The position numbers and the translations under genes are program-made. Under the pieces are notes generated by a model that saw only the letters and a list, made by a program, of their open reading frames with translations, did no database searches and was not told the DNA's origin. Shown here piece after piece: positions 33,306 to 37,085 of a DNA stretch of 37,085 nucleotides; positions within the stretch are counted from its first letter, which is position 1, and each line of letters opens with the position of its first letter. This DNA comes from Candidatus Acidulodesulfobacterium acidiphilum (GTDB lineage: Bacteria; SZUA-79; Acidulodesulfobacterales; Acidulodesulfobacteraceae): positions 1 to 37,085 of the forward strand of contig SHMQ01000020.1 in assembly GCA_008534395.1 (NCBI GenBank). Reading direction: 5' to 3'.

Positions 33306-34709
33306 ATGAGTAAAAAAGAAACAAAAATTACGCTGTTTTTTTTTATTCTAATGCCTTTTGTCCTAACTATATTATTTCTGGCTTACCCAAGCATGTCTTT
33401 TGCTTCCAAAAACTTAAAAAAAAAACTTCATCATTCGATAATCAGAGATAAAAAAAATTTCGGTTCAGGTTTAAAACGCTCAAATAAAGTTTTAATAAAT
33501 AAAAAATACAGTAAAAAACTGAAAAAAATTTTATCGTTGAAGCGGTTAATTAAAAATTCCCTGAAAAATTATAATTTGAAATCTTTAGAAATGAAAGCCG
33601 CAGCTTCTAAAGAAAATATCAAAATAGAAAAAAGCCTGCCTAACCCCAAAATAGCATTCGGTTATAATGATTCCGACGGTTTTAATAATTTTATGATAGG
33701 CAACAAAGTATATCAGGGAACTAAAGTACGGTTTACTTTTACTCAGTTGATACCTTTTCCGACAAAACTATTTTTAAGAAGCAAAATTGCAAAAAATTAT
33801 TACGCCTATAATAAGGAAATCACCGAATCTGCAAGAGTTTCTACCGTTGCCGACGTAAAAAACTATTATTACAGGCTTGCGCAAATAGAAAACGACATTG
33901 CTATAATAAAAAGCGATTATTCGCTGTTAAAGCTATTGGAGAAAAATACGGACAACGGTTATGCCGTGGGGAAAACCAAAGAAACCGACGTAATTAGAAT
34001 TGAACTAAAGATGATAGCACTTAATAACCAATTAACCGATATGGAAAAAGATAAACTTGAAGCATTATACGAACTGTCCAGGTTCTCAGGATTAAAGCTA
34101 AATAAACTGAAAGGAAAAGCAATTCTGCCTAACATAAAAAAATTAAAGCCTAAAAAATTTAAAAATATTATTTTAGAAGCTTTTAAAAATAGCCCTTTGC
34201 TTAAAGCTATTAATTTTTTATTTAAAAATTCAAAAGATGAAAAACAATTAGCTGACCAGGGATTATATCCAAATATTATTTTTCATGTAAAATACGGCTA
34301 TAGATACGATATACAACCTGCCTTAGGAGGCTCGATAGGCCTTCAAATTCCGCTATATTTTAATCAGAGACAGTTTCCTGAAATCGACAAAGCGAAAAAA
34401 AATATGATTTCTACAATGTTTGCAAGAAGTTGGGAGTATAGCGGGGTGTCAAGAAAAATTTCGACATATTTAACAAAAATTAAAAAATATTATAAACTTT
34501 ATGAAACCGAAAAGAAGATTTATCTTCCCGAATCGTCCCTTCTTTTGAAATTATATATAAACAGATATATATTCGGAAAAACCTCCGCTTTTGAACTTCT
34601 TAATTCGTTTAAAAAAATGGTCAAAGCGGAATTGCTGTCAAATAGCTATAAATTGAATTTCTTAATAAACAAAAGCGATTTAACGGCATCGTTAGGCAAA
34701 ATAAATTAA
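33306..34709 (+). CDS. TolC-type outer-membrane efflux protein
   Basis: A 467-residue protein with a signal peptide (hydrophobic about 9-28, likely cleavage after MSFA). It has the coiled-coil alpha-hairpin layout of outer-membrane efflux proteins: long helices with SLPNPKIAFGYND (about 112-124), a strand region FTFTQLIPFPTKLFLRSKI, and the second repeat beginning near ILEAFKNSPLLKA (about 295). It is CusC-like in the way it precedes a CusB-like adaptor. It would form the outer-membrane exit duct. It is very lysine-rich compared with the GH15 protein upstream. No Shine-Dalgarno is visible. Confidence 0.82.
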   Translation: MSKKETKITLFFFILMPFVLTILFLAYPSMSFASKNLKKKLHHSIIRDKKNFGSGLKRSNKVLINKKYSKKLKKILSLKRLIKNSLKNYNLKSLEMKAAASKENIKIEKSLPNPKIAFGYNDSDGFNNFMIGNKVYQGTKVRFTFTQLIPFPTKLFLRSKIAKNYYAYNKEITESARVSTVADVKNYYYRLAQIENDIAIIKSDYSLLKLLEKNTDNGYAVGKTKETDVIRIELKMIALNNQLTDMEKDKLEALYELSRFSGLKLNKLKGKAILPNIKKLKPKKFKNIILEAFKNSPLLKAINFLFKNSKDEKQLADQGLYPNIIFHVKYGYRYDIQPALGGSIGLQIPLYFNQRQFPEIDKAKKNMISTMFARSWEYSGVSRKISTYLTKIKKYYKLYETEKKIYLPESSLLLKLYINRYIFGKTSAFELLNSFKKMVKAELLSNSYKLNFLINKSDLTASLGKIN

Positions 34710-34726
34710 AAAATTGAAATTATAAT

Positions 34727-35944
34727 ATGTTTAAAATAAAAAAAATTTTCAACGGCGTTAAAACGACGGCTGCTAAAAATAAATTAATTATTTCTGCGGT
34801 TTTAGTAGCAATACCGGTGATACTTTTTATTGCTTATAGATTCTTTATAATGCCGGTTATTTACTATAATAAAAAATTATACAATTTTTATAATTATAAT
34901 ATCGGTATTGGGAAAAGTAGTAAAATTCATCTATTAAAACTTGATAATATAAAAAAAATAAAGCCGTATTTTAGAACCATAAAAGAAATTAAAGTGTTTC
35001 CTACAATACGGGCAAGCGGCAGAACTACATTTGCATCTCCTCTTGTAAGAATTATTTCATTAAAATTCGGCGGCTATATATCTAAAATATATGCCGACAA
35101 AGCTGGAATTAAAGTTCATAAGGGAATGCCCCTGTTTTTGCTTTATAGTCCGTCTTTAATCGATGCCGAAAACGATTATGTTCTTGATTATAAAAATTAT
35201 CTAAGGCTTAAAAATACTTCTTTTAAATCGCAGGCAGAAACAATTTATTTATCCGCCGAAAAAAAACTTTTATTCTGGGGAATAAATAAATATCAGCTTA
35301 AAAAAATAGAAAAAGATAATAAAATTATAAAACAAATTCCTATATATTCACCTATAAACGGAATTGTATTCAAAAAATTAATTTCTGACGGCGGTTACGT
35401 TAAGCCAAGCGCAAGACTTTACGAGTTGGCCGATATATCAAAATTATGGATGAAAATATTTATAAACGTTCGAGATTTAAAATTTATTCATATTGGAAAG
35501 CGTGTTTCGTTAAGATTTACATATTATGGAAATACGATTTTTCACGGTATAATTTCATACATTTATCCATATACTTTTAAAAAAGGGAAATTTATTAAGG
35601 CTAGAATATCTATAGATAATAAAAAGGATATCTTGAAAATTAATTCATACGGAAATGTATATATAAAAATGCCTTATAGCAAACGTTTGGTTGTTCCGAT
35701 ATCCGCGGTAGCGCATATCGACCATAAAGACATTGTCCTTATTTATAATAAAAATAAAAACGTTTTTCAGGCTAAAAGTATTATCGTCGGAACAAGATAC
35801 GGAAGCTATTATTCCGTTATAGAGGGGCTGAAATCTAATGAAACGGTCGTTGACCTGAAAAATTTAAACAAGGTAAGCGTTAATAAAGCCGAAAAAATAT
35901 ATCATTATCTTATTTTATCTTCCGTGAAAATAAAATCTTTATAA
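34727..35944 (+). CDS. Periplasmic adaptor of an RND-type efflux system (CusB-like)
   Basis: A 405-residue membrane-fusion protein, 17 nt after the TolC-like gene. One N-terminal helix (about 19-43) anchors it. The lipoyl halves are KFGGYISKIYADKAGIKVHKG (about 107-127) and IYSPINGIVFKKLISDGGYV (about 205-224). The phrases PLFLLYSPSLIDAENDYV and LYELADISKLWM are typical of CusB-type heavy-metal adaptors, while the Met-rich metal-binding N-terminus is not evident. No RND pump gene follows: the next gene is on the other strand. It must borrow a pump encoded elsewhere, or the operon lost it. Confidence 0.82.
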   Translation: MFKIKKIFNGVKTTAAKNKLIISAVLVAIPVILFIAYRFFIMPVIYYNKKLYNFYNYNIGIGKSSKIHLLKLDNIKKIKPYFRTIKEIKVFPTIRASGRTTFASPLVRIISLKFGGYISKIYADKAGIKVHKGMPLFLLYSPSLIDAENDYVLDYKNYLRLKNTSFKSQAETIYLSAEKKLLFWGINKYQLKKIEKDNKIIKQIPIYSPINGIVFKKLISDGGYVKPSARLYELADISKLWMKIFINVRDLKFIHIGKRVSLRFTYYGNTIFHGIISYIYPYTFKKGKFIKARISIDNKKDILKINSYGNVYIKMPYSKRLVVPISAVAHIDHKDIVLIYNKNKNVFQAKSIIVGTRYGSYYSVIEGLKSNETVVDLKNLNKVSVNKAEKIYHYLILSSVKIKSL

Positions 35945-35983
35945 ACAAACCGCATAGTAATTATTTTGTTTTTTTACTCCATA

Positions 35984-36044
35984 TTACGCGGAAACGACTT
36001 ATCTTTGTAAATATTTAAATTTATTTATCGTCGTTTCCGCGTAA
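35984..36044. repeat. 15-bp perfect inverted repeat
   Basis: TTACGCGGAAACGAC (35984-35998) and its exact complement (36030-36044) are separated by 31 AT-rich nt. It lies between two convergent genes. It may be a bidirectional terminator, though the loop is long and no T-tract follows. The core TACGCGGAAA recurs at 36821. Confidence 0.75.
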
Positions 36045-36135
36045 ACTAATGCAAATTCACTCTATTTATGCAGAAAATAAATTTTCTTTTGGCAAAATTA
36101 AGCGATAAACTTTAATATAACTATCTATATTATAA

Positions 36136-36660
36136 TTATATAAAAGATAGTCCGTTAATTTTATTGTTTTTAATTACCGTTTTAATATATATAAATCTTC
36201 CGCTTTTTAATAATAATTTCCAAACATAAAATTTGACGCCTGATAGTTTTAATGCAGTCATATATTGAATATTATAACCGTTTTTTAATTGCAATTTATT
36301 ATTTAAAGAGTTTGAAACTTTATCGAAATTAGTTTTAGTTATATTTTTTTTAAACGATGATGAAGTAGTTTTAATAAATTTAGTGTAATTTTTTTTTGCC
36401 AAAGCATTGACAGCTTTTGATACCACTTTTTTTACTATCTTAATATGGGCTGGACTTACATGTAGTTTCACCGGCTTATTTGCATAATAGTTATTTGAAT
36501 GCATAGTTGGACGTGCCGCAGGGGCATCGTATTGGTTTGAAGAATTGTTGCTAGAAGCTGGCGCATTAGATTGCTCCTGTGAATTTAACATAGCATTGGC
36601 ATTTACTCCGCCAAATGCAAAAAACGACATCAATGCAATTAAATAAATAAATAGTTTCAC
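36136..36660 (-). CDS. Secreted hypothetical protein, 174 aa
   Basis: The start is GTG at 36660, fixed by AAAGGAGGT about 5 nt upstream. A clear signal peptide (hydrophobic about 3-17, cleavage after ANA at about 23) precedes a low-complexity Asn/Ser/Ala segment (EQSNAPASSNNSSNQY). A basic C-terminal domain follows (about 70-174, LHVSPAHIKIVKKVV ... FIYIKTVIKNNKINGLSFI) that may adopt an alpha/beta NTF2-like fold. The family is not recognised. It is expected in the periplasm or outside the cell. It is convergent with the efflux adaptor gene. Confidence 0.7.
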   Translation of the reverse strand: MKLFIYLIALMSFFAFGGVNANAMLNSQEQSNAPASSNNSSNQYDAPAARPTMHSNNYYANKPVKLHVSPAHIKIVKKVVSKAVNALAKKNYTKFIKTTSSSFKKNITKTNFDKVSNSLNNKLQLKNGYNIQYMTALKLSGVKFYVWKLLLKSGRFIYIKTVIKNNKINGLSFI

Positions 36661-37085
36661 TTTAACCTCCTTTAAATTAATTTGATTTAAGTTTATTTAA
36701 TCTTAGTATATATATACCCCGTAAAGATATGCATGCGATAATATATAATAATATAAATAAGATTATTATTTTAGAAATTATTATTATATTATATAGATGT
36801 TTAATCCGAATAAAACAATGTACGCGGAAATTACATTTAATTTTAGTAAATGTAATTTTTAAAAGATTGATGAATGATTAAAATAAAAATATAATACTTT
36901 ACAAACAGTAAATAAAATTAATTATTCATTACAGGTTATCATAAAAATTATACAATGTCAAATGAAGGGCAACACTGTGGAAATAGTCTTATACTTGCTC
37001 AAGCGCACTTAAGGCTAATTTATCCTAAAATTTTTTAAACAATCCACCCGCCTTCCTTATTCGTTATCAGGCTGACGAAGGCGGG
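36661..37085. other. Gene-free right edge of the window
   Basis: No coding frame is seen in these 425 nt. They contain a 12-bp hairpin AAATTACATTTA/TAAATGTAATTT (36828-36858) followed by Ts, which looks like a plus-strand terminator without an upstream gene, and a GC-rich inverted repeat at the very end (37047-37085). Confidence 0.6.
37047..37085. repeat. GC-rich inverted repeat at the right edge
   Basis: CCCGCCTTC (37047-37055) pairs with GAAGGCGGG (37077-37085), with an inner CGT/ACG extension. Its base composition differs sharply from the flanks. The window ends within or just after it, so it may be part of a larger repeat or terminator. Confidence 0.55.

Overview
The window is AT-rich DNA from a Gram-negative bacterium. 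It carries outer-membrane barrel and TolC-type proteins with signal peptides, and an initiator tRNA-fMet. I cannot name the organism from sequence alone. The K/I/N-rich proteins and the trehalose, glucoamylase and MscS gene set would suit a free-living, osmotically stressed lineage such as the acid-mine 'deltaproteobacterial' groups, but that is a guess. There are two distinct halves, joined at tRNA-fMet (19186-19262).

Left half (1-19186): a mobile defence island. A tyrosine integrase (17987-19048) lies beside the 3' end of tRNA-fMet, the classic layout of an integrated element; the opposite att end is not visible and is probably left of position 1. Cargo from left to right: a truncated HTH gene; an excisionase-like HTH protein; an unknown gene; a SIR2-like NAD-binding protein with zinc-ribbon cysteines; a 1-kb gene-free block with a foldback hairpin array (2703-2902) followed by a hairpin-rich stretch behind a TGGTATAAT promoter (about 2976-3595); a second, different tyrosine recombinase; then a co-directional run of DUF4268 nuclease-like protein, AAA+ ATPase, type III-like Mod methyltransferase, Res helicase-nuclease and a nucleotide-cyclase-like protein whose start is 2 nt after the res stop. 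A convergent membrane-anchored protein and the scars of an older integrase and an IS21-like element follow.

The most striking system is a complete retron on the minus strand (17385 to 14108): a PD-(D/E)XK nuclease-like gene, a phosphoribosyltransferase-like/winged-helix effector, an msr-msd RNA and a retron reverse transcriptase. The RNA is defined by a 23-nt a1/a2 inverted repeat with one mismatch. a1 is written in the last codons of the effector and a2 in the first codons of the RT. The PRTase plus winged-helix effector matches what I recall as type III retrons; the nuclease-like third gene is the part I cannot place.

Right half (19263-37085): apparently ordinary chromosome. It holds a Na+/H+ antiporter, HtpX, a YqeY-like protein and an outer-membrane barrel. 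Next comes a coherent osmotic/trehalose block: otsB and otsA (divergent), an MscS channel, a DUF5752 protein, a TreT-like trehalose synthase, an aquaporin, a glucose-dehydrogenase-like SDR and a GH15 glucoamylase. It ends with a TolC/CusB-like efflux pair lacking its inner-membrane pump, a small secreted protein, and inverted repeats at the right edge. Several genes lack a clear Shine-Dalgarno sequence.
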